DNA from: Niastella populi
GTDB taxonomy: Bacteria > Bacteroidota > Bacteroidia > Chitinophagales > Chitinophagaceae
Assembly: GCF_002078015.1 (NCBI RefSeq)
Contig: NZ_LWBP01000201.1
Coordinates: 23,758-87,757 of the forward strand
Direction: 5' to 3'
Length of the DNA stretch: 64,000 bases
The position numbers and the translations under genes are program-made. Shown here in pieces: positions 29,301 to 35,728 of the stretch. Within the stretch, counting starts at the first letter, position 1. Each line of letters starts with the position of its first letter. The notes beneath the pieces are model-generated. The model was not told where the DNA came from and ran no database searches. It was given only the letters and a program-made list of their open reading frames with translations.

Positions 29301-29584
29301 GTTTCAAGAAGAATTGAAACCGGTTTATTTCCATCGGTAGCAATTTCACGTAACCTGAAACCGGTTGATGAAACTACCAGTATCACTTTTCCCGTACCCG
29401 TAACAGGTAGCTTAAAATTCCCCGATACATCGGTTTGCGTACCTGTACTGGTCCCTTTCACCATCACGCTTACCGCAGCAAGCGGAACACCTTTTTCATC
29501 GGAAACAGTTCCGCTGATCGTTCGGGTTTGGGCAAAAAGAAATAGTGGAATGAAGAAATGAAGGACTACCAAAGTAACTCTCAT
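26366..29584 (-). CDS. SusC/RagA-type TonB-dependent outer-membrane channel (no STN)
   Basis: It imports pectic oligosaccharides together with the following SusD. Numbered from the ATG at 29584 (1072 residues): signal peptide (1-18, ending LFAQ); carboxypeptidase-D regulatory-like domain (about 20-92, ISGTVSDEKGVPLAAVSVMV); a TonB-box-like LDDVVVIGYQTVSRRNVTG; plug with VDGIQMENALSVLSLQEI and GARGANGVIIITT; barrel with an aromatic C-terminus (GVNVTF). It lacks the STN domain of the other SusC, so it is not a sigma-factor transducer. That fits control by the adjacent LacI-family protein. A TTG four codons upstream is the alternative start. Confidence 0.93.
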   Translation of the reverse strand: MRVTLVVLHFFIPLFLFAQTRTISGTVSDEKGVPLAAVSVMVKGTSTGTQTDVSGNFKLPVTGTGKVILVVSSTGFRLREIATDGNKPVSILLETLSSNLDDVVVIGYQTVSRRNVTGSVSSVAAKDMKDIPLSSAAEAITGRLAGVQVTTTEGRPGADILVRVRGGGSITQDNSPLYIVDGIQMENALSVLSLQEIESINVLKDAASTAIYGARGANGVIIITTKGGHEMKTKVTYNGFAGVRKIVNKLAVMNPYDYVKYQYQIYNYNTNQETRDAFRDRYGSWEDLELYKSMPFTDWQDKVFGRDAFSQTHVLGVTGGTKSTTFNIGLNNTDEEGIMLNSGFKRTLATLKLDHKVNDRFKVGINTRYSRQRIDGVGTSSTGTQGTNRLRNSVRFRPFIAPGLESQVDEFDENYANLTNLTSPLLLANQELKYDYRNDVIVNGYFSYEIIKGLTYKTVLGINNTERKTNTFNGVVTGIARQNADMPVVQMTTGDGLSLTNSNTLNYRRGFGKHQIDVLVGQEIYEARSKSLNITTKWLPKDITPEQAFAGIQKATPPSGLIQDAPSTSHGINRLLSVFSRANYSYDGKYMATFTLRRDGSSLFAKENRNAYFPSMALAWRISDEEFMKEADFISELKMRFSIGTAGNNRIGADLYKTMFTASGNDGYAFNESVTPGFAALQLANANLKWETTVSRNLGLDIALFRNRLNATIDWYFNNTRDLLLQANIPQTSGYTTQFQNIGKTENKGLEIQLNGTVMRNKDFNWNASFNMAFNKNKIVSLGLDPSGQPKNSYLEEAGWISATYQDFLVQVGQPIGQFYGYVTDGFYTVDDFDYNASTQAYTLKADVANTKNVALGNRDPQPGDLKLKKLGDKADMMIGAGDRTVLGNAQPKFSGGFNQQFSYKGFDASIFMNFSVGNKVYNANKIEFTTQYLYRDNNMLASMNDRWKWYDDNGVKVTDPVALSELNANTKYWTPSAGQYFLHSFAIEDGSFLRISNVTLGYSLPDGLLKKSKVFSQFRVYATVNNLLTLTGYSGFDPEANTRRSNPLTPGVDYAAYPRSRYILAGVNVTF

Positions 29585-30280
29585 ATGGCTGGTCAATTTT
29601 GGGGGTTCATACTGCCTCAGGCGGCATTATCTGCCGGTTACCTGGAGTATCTGAATATTAAATGCAATCGTTTTTAACTTAATCCAATGTCAATTCTAGT
29701 GAGATATTTTTTAATTAATGAGAAACCACTGGCATTTTTCTATGCAATCGTTCCCGGCAACGATGTAAACCGCAGGGAACTAACAGGGTAAGCAATGTTA
29801 CCGGTTGTTGGTTACTGGTTGCCGGTGCAGAAACGATGTTTAGGGCGAATGGTTTCCTGAACAAAAAAACCTGTTATAATCCGTGCCACGGTGTGCATTA
29901 TCCCATTTTGCTAATTGCTTATTGCGCATTGTTAATCAATGCCCCCGGCTTTGCGCCAGCCTTCCGGGGCAGGCACTCACCGTTGCGGAAAGTTTTGAAT
30001 ACCAGGTTTTGCGCCGGCCTTTTCCCGTGCAATCAACCCCAGGTTCAATTGGAATATGAAATTGGTAAGCGTACCAGGTTTTGCGAACTCCTATAATTCG
30101 CAGTTCTCTTTTTGGCAACAGGCAAAAGCTGCCGGTTTTCGGTCTGTCCTAAAATTTGCAAATTTCTTCCCTGCCTGTTGTCTATCGCCTATGGCCAATT
30201 GGTTACTATATTGCAAATTGCAATTGTTTAACAGCCTTATAGAAAAAAGACTATTTTTATCGGTATATAGCAGCCATACT
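29585..30280. other. Divergent regulatory region between susC and lacI
   Basis: No gene is present. It has GCAATCGTT at 29664-29672 and 29744-29752, the second being the left half of the operator at 29747-29764. A 14-bp direct repeat TACCAGGTTTTGCG occurs at 30000-30013 and 30072-30085. A GC-rich hairpin (CCCCGG/CCGGGG, about 29942-29968) is also present. An open frame runs back to 30056 in the lacI frame but has no conserved content. Confidence 0.6.
29747..29764. promoter_or_regulatory. Candidate LacI-family operator upstream of susC
   Basis: ATCGTTCCCGGCAACGAT is an 18-bp palindrome of form ATCGTTnCCGGnAACGAT, fully symmetric in both six-base arms. It lies 163 bp upstream of the susC ATG and 517 bp upstream of the divergent lacI start. 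Matching sites at 3226-3243 and 13788-13805 precede other pectin genes. LacI proteins bind such palindromes; the pairing with this regulator is inference. Confidence 0.6.
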
Positions 30281-31336
30281 GTGAAATTTGAGACTGTAAC
30301 CATAAAAGATATCGCCAGGGCGTTGGGACTTTCAACTTCTACCGTTTCGCGTGCATTGCGTGGTAGTTATGAGATCAGTCCCGAAACAAAAAAACTGGTG
30401 CTTGAATACGCCGAGAAAATCAATTACCGGCCCAACCCGATCGCTTTGAGTTTGAAAGAACGGAAAAGCCGGTCGATCGGCGTGGTAGTCAGCGAGATCG
30501 CTAATACGTTTTTCTCGCAGGCGATCAATGGAATTGAATCCATTGCTTACAACCGGGGCTACCACGTTATTATTTCCCAAAGCCATGAATCGTACGAGCG
30601 GGAAAAGGTGACCATTCAACACCTTGCCTCGCGTTCGGTTGACGGGTTGCTGGTATCGCTCTCGAACGAAACCATCGATCTGAGCCACCTGAAACAGCTT
30701 CACGAAAAAGGGTTGCCGGTTGTGTTCTTCGACCGCATTACCGACGAAATAAATACCCATAAGGTTACTGCCAATAATTTCAAAGGCGCTTATGATGCCA
30801 CCCAGCATTTGATCAATAAAGGTTTTACCCGCATTGCGCATATTACCAATTCGCAAAACCTGTCAATAACCCGCGAGCGGTTGCAGGGGTACCAGGAGGC
30901 GCTGAAGAAGAATAATATCCCGTTTGATGAAAAGCTGGTGCACTACACCCTGCATGGCGGTATGATCTATGATGAGATCGAGGGAGAAATAAAAAAGATG
31001 TTCAGTGCCCGTCAAAAACCTGACGCTATTTTAACCGCCAGCGATCGCGTTACTACCTCCTGCCTTACGGCCCTGAAAGCTGCCGGTAAACGCATACCGG
31101 AAGATATTTCGGTGATAGGTTTTACCAATACCAATATTGCAGAGCTGTTCAACCCGCCTTTATCGGCTGTTCGCCAGCCGGCCTTCGATATGGGCCAGGC
31201 GGCTACGGAGCTGCTGATCCAGATCATCGAGAGCAAACGCCCCGTTACTGAGTTTGAAACGAGGATCCTCGATACGGAGTTGTTTACCAGGGAGAGTTCG
31301 GAGCACCCGCCAATACAGCCGAAAGCTGAAAGCTGA
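30281..31336 (+). CDS. LacI-family transcriptional regulator
   Basis: It is probably the sugar-responsive regulator of the divergent susC operon. The 351-residue product begins with the LacI helix-turn-helix (TVTIKDIARALGLSTSTVSR, residues 5-24) and hinge, RPNPIALSLKERKSRSIGVVV. The type-I periplasmic-binding-like effector domain follows, with LASRSVDGLLVSLSNE, GFTRIAHIT, DAILTASDRVTTSCL and PEDISVIGFTN. The GTG at 30281 is chosen because the HTH follows at once, as in relatives; upstream in-frame codons encode no recognisable domain. The C-terminal IQPKAES is encoded by the dispersed CAGCCGAAAGCTGAAAGC repeat. Confidence 0.92.
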   Translation: MKFETVTIKDIARALGLSTSTVSRALRGSYEISPETKKLVLEYAEKINYRPNPIALSLKERKSRSIGVVVSEIANTFFSQAINGIESIAYNRGYHVIISQSHESYEREKVTIQHLASRSVDGLLVSLSNETIDLSHLKQLHEKGLPVVFFDRITDEINTHKVTANNFKGAYDATQHLINKGFTRIAHITNSQNLSITRERLQGYQEALKKNNIPFDEKLVHYTLHGGMIYDEIEGEIKKMFSARQKPDAILTASDRVTTSCLTALKAAGKRIPEDISVIGFTNTNIAELFNPPLSAVRQPAFDMGQAATELLIQIIESKRPVTEFETRILDTELFTRESSEHPPIQPKAES

Positions 31337-31530
31337 AAGCGAATACAAATACAAGCTACACGCTTCAAGCTGCAGGCAAATACAGGCGAAAGCTGAAAGC
31401 CAAAAAGCAAAAAAACTGAAAGTTTAAAGCATAAAGCGAAGTACATAAACAATACCCTATACACCTTTATCAACCCCGACTTCATCGGGGCAGGTTTTGT
31501 CAAACTGTTAACTTGTCAACATCTTCCCCT
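31315..31530. repeat. Dispersed word repeats 3' of lacI
   Basis: CAGCCGAAAGCTGAAAGC and GCGAATACAAATACAAGC words begin inside the lacI C-terminal codons and run to about 31435. They are followed by TTTATCAACCCC and AACTGTTAACTTGTCAAC words up to 31520. They have the same composition as the stretches at 12600-12770 and 32875-33050. Confidence 0.75.
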
Positions 31531-31631
31531 TCCTTCCTCCCTTTCCCCGCCGCAGCTACAATTCATCCCCCCCTTTCTGCCTGATTTTCAGTAAAAACCC
31601 GGTTATTTATCATATTTTTTTACCCCCATTT

Positions 31632-31805
31632 CATATGAAAATGGTGCTTTACCATATGCTTTCAACCTGTTTTCATATGAAAATGGTACTTGTTCATATG
31701 ATACTACTACGTTTTCATATGAAAATGGAACGCTACCATATGATTTCACTATGTTTTCATATGAAAATGATACTCCACCATATGATTTAAATACGTTTTC
31801 ATATG
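31632..31805. repeat. Nine CATATG palindromes at exact 21-bp spacing
   Basis: CATATG starts at 31632, 31653, 31674, 31695, 31716, 31737, 31758, 31779 and 31800, each 21 bp from the last. Odd copies are inside TTTCATATGAAAA (mostly the 14-bp palindrome TTTTCATATGAAAA). Even copies are mostly CCATATG or TCATATGAT and lack the AAAA arm. The true unit is therefore about 42 bp with two different palindromes. The bases between centres are only partly conserved. One more TTTTCATATG lies at 32149-32158, 37 bp before the rpiA ATG. A 21-bp step is two DNA turns, so all centres face one side of the helix. Confidence 0.95.
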
Positions 31806-31842
31806 AAAAAGCGGTTCTGCCAAATTCTTCCGCCTCTTCCGT

Positions 31843-32072
31843 AATTATAAACGCTCATTTAAAATTGCAAACCATGCTTCCATAATCCTGGATGCCCCTT
31901 CCATAATTTTGAAACATGCTTCCATAATTTTGAATCCCCTTCCCTAATTACGGAATATACTTCCGGAATTTTGAAAACCCGCTCATAATTACGGAACGTA
32001 CTTCCAGAATTTTAAATCCCCGTTTATAATTACAAATCATGCCTCAAGAATTATAAACGGCCATTACTAATT
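31843..32072. repeat. Second phased array: twelve AATT-centred sites at 20/21-bp spacing
   Basis: Centres AATT start at 31843, 31863, 31884 (AATC), 31905, 31926, 31946, 31967, 31987, 32008, 32028, 32049 and 32069, with steps of 20 or 21 bp (mean 20.5). Flanks tend to TTCCrTAATTwyGGAA, for example TTCCCTAATTACGGAA at 31941, so the ideal unit is palindromic. The array starts 38 bp after the last CATATG of the first array. It is followed by unremarkable sequence to the rpiA start. Confidence 0.85.
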
Positions 32073-32194
32073 TCAAAATGACCAACAAATGTTATCAGCC
32101 GGTCCTTCATTATAAGCCCCACGGCTAAAGCAATGAGTGAATAGTTTGTTTTCATATGTGTGCTATTAACAAATTTTCCAATTATCTTCACCTC

Positions 32195-32893
32195 ATGCTA
32201 ACGCAGGATGAGATCAAGCAATTGGTAGCGAAACAGGCCGCCCAACTGGTTCAAAACAATATGACAGTTGGTATTGGTACAGGTTCTACGGTTTACTGGC
32301 TTATTATGGAGCTGGGAAGCCGGGTTAAGCAGGGGTTGTTCTTTCGCGCTATTCCCACCTCTAAAAAAACGGCCACCCTTTGCGCCCAACAAAATATTCC
32401 ACTGGCCGCTTTGAACGACGTTACCGCTTTAGATATCACCATCGACGGGGCCGATGAAATTGACCCCAACCTGCAATTGATAAAGGGCGGTGGCGGCGCA
32501 TTATTACAGGAGAAAATGGTGGCGGCCGCATCACGTGAACTGTTTATCCTTGCCGATGAAACCAAACTGGTACGTCAACTGGGCAAATTCCCCCTGCCGC
32601 TGGAAGTAATTCCATTTGGCTGGAAGCAGGTGCAGCGGCACATACAGGCAACCTATAATGTAAAAGCGTCTTTACGCACTAAAGATGACCAACCCTTCGT
32701 CAGCGATCATGGCCATTATATTCTCGACTGCCCCTTCAATAAAATTGAGCACCCCGGTATTTTAACGTATGACCTGAACGCCATCCCCGGTGTGGTTGAT
32801 AATGGGTTGTTCATAAACATGGCCGATATGGTGCTGGTGGGATACGCTGATGGAAGAACCGAAACGCTGCAAAATAATACAGCTGAAAGCTAG
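32195..32893 (+). CDS. rpiA: Ribose-5-phosphate isomerase A
   Basis: It interconverts ribose-5-phosphate and ribulose-5-phosphate in the cytosolic pentose phosphate pathway. The 232-residue product, close to the family length, has the phosphate-binding GIGTGSTVYWLI, the signature TIDGADEIDP and KGGGGALLQEK, and the conserved ILDCPF and PGVVDNGLFI segments. The ATG at 32195 (MLTQDEIKQL) was preferred to one 39 bp upstream that adds a non-conserved leader. The last codons (NNTAES) come from the dispersed AATACAGCTGAAAGC repeat. It is not obviously linked to pectin use, although uronic acid breakdown feeds pentose phosphates. Confidence 0.93.
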   Translation: MLTQDEIKQLVAKQAAQLVQNNMTVGIGTGSTVYWLIMELGSRVKQGLFFRAIPTSKKTATLCAQQNIPLAALNDVTALDITIDGADEIDPNLQLIKGGGGALLQEKMVAAASRELFILADETKLVRQLGKFPLPLEVIPFGWKQVQRHIQATYNVKASLRTKDDQPFVSDHGHYILDCPFNKIEHPGILTYDLNAIPGVVDNGLFINMADMVLVGYADGRTETLQNNTAES

Positions 32894-33060
32894 CGGAAGG
32901 CAAAAAGCTGAAAGCGGAAAGCAAATACAATACAGCGCCGCACGGCAAGCTTCAGGCGCATGTAAATACAGCAAAAAGCCGAAAGCCTGAAGCTCCTCAA
33001 CTAGTTAACCCCTCAACCAGACAACCCCGTCAACCAGTCAACTCCCCCTCCACCGCACTG
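32875..33060. repeat. Dispersed word repeats 3' of rpiA
   Basis: AATACAGCTGAAAGC begins inside the rpiA stop region. GGAAAGCAAATACAATACAGC, CAAAAAGCCGAAAGCCTGAAGC and CTCAACTAGTTAACCCCTCAACC-type words follow up to 33050. A CTGATACAGTTAAAAAATCAG-like partial palindrome (33057-33077) precedes the MocR gene and could be an operator. Confidence 0.65.
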
Positions 33061-33121
33061 ATACAGTTAAAAAATCAGTAACTTTAACTATATCAGATCC
33101 TATAACTGAACCAACCACCAG

Positions 33122-34561
33122 ATGCACAAAAACAAACTGAACGGGGCCGATCACCTGTACCTGCAGATCGCGGGAAACCTGGAACAAATGATCCAGAATG
33201 AAATACTGAAGATCGGCGATAAACTTCCCTCGGTTCGTATGCTGAGCAACGAATACGGCATCAGCATGGGCACAGCTTTTCAGGCCTATTATTATCTCGA
33301 AGGAAAAGGGCTTATTGAGTCGCGCCCCAAATCGGGTTATTATGTAAGGTTCAGCCAAAAGCGGTACCCTGCGCTGCCCGCCGCGCCCAAACCTGAAACG
33401 CTGGGTGATTCGGTAAGTGTTGATGAAATGGTGGCCGCCGTTTTTAAAAAATTAAGCGCCACCGATATTACCAACCTTGCCCTCGCAGCACCGGCTGTTG
33501 AACTGCTGCCATTGGCCAAACTCAATAAAAGCATAGTACATGCCTTTCGCAATTCCCCCACTAGTTGTATTCAGTATGAAGATGTACAGGGTAATCCTGA
33601 ATTACGCAAGCAGGTTGCCCGCATGGCCTTTAACTGGGGCGGAAAAATAGCCGATAACGATGTGGTGATCACTGCCGGTTGTATGGAAGCGCTTTCGCTT
33701 TCGCTGCAGGCAGTTACCCGTCCGGGTGATACGGTGGCCATTGAAACGCCTACCTTCTTTGGCATTTTCCAGGTTATGCAAACGCTGGGACTGCATGTGA
33801 TCGAGATCCCTACGGATGCGGTTACCGGCGTTGACCTCAATTACCTTGAGCAGGCCATTAAAAAATCGAAGATCAAAGCTTGTGTGTTTGTTCCCAGTTT
33901 CAATAACCCGCTGGGTTGTTGTATGCCCGATGAAAATAAAAAGGCGCTGGTTGAACTGATCACCAAACATCGCATACCCCTGATCGAAGATGATATTTAT
34001 GGCGAACTGTATTTCGGCCATCACCGCCCGCGCTGTTGCAAAACCTACGATACCGAAGGCTGGGTGCTGTATTGTTCTTCCATCAGCAAATCGCTGGCGC
34101 CGGGTTACCGCATCGGGTGGACGATCCCCGGCCGCTTTAAAGAACAACTTATCCGACTGAAGATGCGGCATACCATTGCGGGTGTTACCATTACACAACA
34201 TACCATGGCGCATTTCCTTGGCATTGGCCGCTTCGATTTTCATTTGAAAAAATTACGTACCGCACTGCACACGCAGCAACTGCGGTATGTACAGGGCATA
34301 CTCGATCATTTTCCTGCCGATACCAAAGTATCGCGGCCGCAGGGCGGGTTTGTATTATGGTTAGAACTGAATAAAAAAGTGAATACATTTCAACTATACC
34401 AGGAAGCGATGAAGTACCAGGTATCGGTAGCGCCGGGAAGAATTTTCTCCATGCGCAACAGGTATAGTAATTATATTCGAATAGGCTATGGTCGTCCCTG
34501 GGGCGACGATGTTGAGCGGGGAATACGTATAACAGGGAACTTAGTGAAAAAAATGTGCTAA
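33122..34561 (+). CDS. MocR-type regulator (GntR HTH + class I aminotransferase fold)
   Basis: It is a PLP-binding transcription factor of the MocR/PdxR group or a related aminotransferase. The 479-residue product has a winged-helix GntR domain (about 10-77, LPSVRMLSNEYGISMGTAFQAYYYLEGKGLI), a linker, and an aminotransferase domain. That domain has FNNPLGCCMP (260-269), EDDIYGELYFG with Asp291, and the PLP lysine Lys323 in SSISKSLAPGYRIGW. All PLP-contacting features appear intact, so it could still bind or use PLP. It stands alone, convergent with mobA. Its target genes are unknown; a self-regulatory site in the AT-rich leader is possible. Confidence 0.9.
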   Translation: MHKNKLNGADHLYLQIAGNLEQMIQNEILKIGDKLPSVRMLSNEYGISMGTAFQAYYYLEGKGLIESRPKSGYYVRFSQKRYPALPAAPKPETLGDSVSVDEMVAAVFKKLSATDITNLALAAPAVELLPLAKLNKSIVHAFRNSPTSCIQYEDVQGNPELRKQVARMAFNWGGKIADNDVVITAGCMEALSLSLQAVTRPGDTVAIETPTFFGIFQVMQTLGLHVIEIPTDAVTGVDLNYLEQAIKKSKIKACVFVPSFNNPLGCCMPDENKKALVELITKHRIPLIEDDIYGELYFGHHRPRCCKTYDTEGWVLYCSSISKSLAPGYRIGWTIPGRFKEQLIRLKMRHTIAGVTITQHTMAHFLGIGRFDFHLKKLRTALHTQQLRYVQGILDHFPADTKVSRPQGGFVLWLELNKKVNTFQLYQEAMKYQVSVAPGRIFSMRNRYSNYIRIGYGRPWGDDVERGIRITGNLVKKMC

Positions 34562-34577
34562 GCTAATTTGATAATTC

Positions 34578-34685
34578 GATAATGTGATAATTTGATAATG
34601 AATACAGAATAATGGATGCTTACGCGTGAGCTTCGCTTTTATAAGAACCGCTGCACATGAAGCATTATCAAATTCTCACATTATC
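34578..34685. terminator. Long inverted repeat at the convergent MocR/mobA junction
   Basis: GATAATGTGATAATTTGATAATG (34578-34600) and CATTATCAAATTCTCACATTATC (34663-34685) are complementary at 22 of 23 positions, separated by 62 bp. Both convergent genes end just outside it, so it can fold in either transcript as a bidirectional stop or RNA-end structure. It is AT-rich and lacks a T-run, so intrinsic termination is not certain. Similar words recur at 44895-44925. Confidence 0.5.
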
Positions 34686-34694
34686 AAATTGAAT

Positions 34695-35288
34695 TTAAGG
34701 ATGTTCAAAGTAAGCCTCTATATCGGCATTCGAATTATAATTGCGGAAAACATGCTGCGAGCGCATAGGCAAACGCAATGTACATCCTTCATCGAAGATG
34801 GCTTGCAGACTGTAATTCTCTAAACGGCCGATCATAATACGGCCGGCTACTTTTTCCAGGCCGGTGCGGGTATATATACCGCAGAACGGCTGGGCAAAAT
34901 CCACATCCTGGTAAACATAAAAATCGAACTGGTTATCGCGCATATATTCCTGCAGCAGATAGTCGATGGATGCGGCATCGAGGTCGAGCATATCGCAAGC
35001 CAGCAACAGCAGGTCTTTATCGGGATATCGTTGATGAACGCTGAGCAGTCCTTTCAGCGGGCCTTCCACTTCAGCATTATCAACCACTAATAATTCGGGG
35101 GAAATCTCTTCAACGTAGGTATGCACCTGTTGCTCGTTAACCGAATAGATCACCGGGAGGTGAAACATGGCCAGCTTTTCATGCATATGCTTGGCCCATA
35201 TGGTATTACGAATCGGCATCAGCCCCTTGTCGGAGCCCATACGTTTACTTTCGCCGCCACATAGTATTACACCCAACAAGTTTTCCAT
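34695..35288 (-). CDS. mobA: Molybdenum cofactor guanylyltransferase (MobA-like NTP transferase)
   Basis: It should attach GMP (or another nucleotide) to molybdopterin to give the dinucleotide cofactor needed by the nitrate reductase encoded three genes upstream. The 197-residue product has the nucleotidyltransferase start GVILCGGESKRMGSDKGLM (6-24), and LLLLACDMLDLDAASIDYLL carrying the metal-binding Asp of the family. FCGIYTRTGLEKVAGRI follows near the C-terminus. The length is typical. It is downstream of a SelW-like gene (33 bp) and ends the nitrate cluster on this strand. Nucleotide preference is not readable from the sequence. Confidence 0.88.
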   Translation of the reverse strand: MENLLGVILCGGESKRMGSDKGLMPIRNTIWAKHMHEKLAMFHLPVIYSVNEQQVHTYVEEISPELLVVDNAEVEGPLKGLLSVHQRYPDKDLLLLACDMLDLDAASIDYLLQEYMRDNQFDFYVYQDVDFAQPFCGIYTRTGLEKVAGRIMIGRLENYSLQAIFDEGCTLRLPMRSQHVFRNYNSNADIEAYFEHP

Positions 35289-35321
35289 AATATAAATACT
35301 GGAATGTGATCAATAATAGCA

Positions 35322-35609
35322 TTACTCGTGTACTTTGCGATCTGCATGCCCGAGGCTTTTCCCCGGCGCTATCACATCACGCACCAATTGCTTCACTTCT
35401 TTTATTTCAAGGAAACCGCCAACTTCTTTTCGATCGAATATCTTTTGCTCTCCGATGCAAATAGTATACCGGCCACTTACCTCACTGGGTTGCAGCAGCA
35501 CACCCTGCAACTCATCGGCAAAGGTTGTCAACAACTCCTGTGCCATATAAGCCGCACGGAGCAGCCATCCGCATTTTGGACAATATTCTATAGTAATAGT
35601 GGGTTTCAT
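35322..35609 (-). CDS. SelT/SelW/SelH-family (Rdx) thioredoxin-like protein
   Basis: This is a small predicted redox protein. The 95-residue product has the family start TITIEYCPKCGWLLRAAY with a CxxC pair (Cys9, Cys12), then a strand-helix core (EVSGRYTICIGEQKIFDRKEVGGF) and a helix KEVKQLVRDVI. Selenocysteine is replaced by Cys, as in most bacterial members. It lies between the rubredoxin-tailed protein and mobA on the same strand, which suggests a redox role in nitrate assimilation or cofactor handling. That link is from position only. Confidence 0.8.
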   Translation of the reverse strand: MKPTITIEYCPKCGWLLRAAYMAQELLTTFADELQGVLLQPSEVSGRYTICIGEQKIFDRKEVGGFLEIKEVKQLVRDVIAPGKSLGHADRKVHE

Positions 35610-35728
35610 GTAACAAAGATAAGGGTTCAGCAGCCAAGGCGCAAGCGCCCGGAACCAAACCCTCTGTTACACACGGTAGAAAAAAAGGTATGTTAAATAT
35701 GATGAAATTTCAACATTTTCCTGTAACC

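Larger units (their letters stand above)
31337..32194. other. 858-bp gene-free region between lacI and rpiA
   Basis: It consists of the dispersed words (to about 31530), a pyrimidine-rich stretch (31520-31580), the CATATG array, the AATT array, and about 120 bp leading to rpiA. The only ORF-like item is a 51-codon frame (31635-31790) that simply follows the 21-bp period. No promoter consensus is evident. Confidence 0.75.

Noticed and set aside
30056..30280. N-terminal extension of the LacI regulator
   Set aside because: The extra 75 codons contain a direct repeat and no conserved residues; the HTH begins right after the GTG at 30281.
31632..32072. CRISPR array
   Set aside because: The repeats are too short, period is 20-21 bp, there are no distinct unique spacers of 30-40 bp, and no cas genes are in the window.
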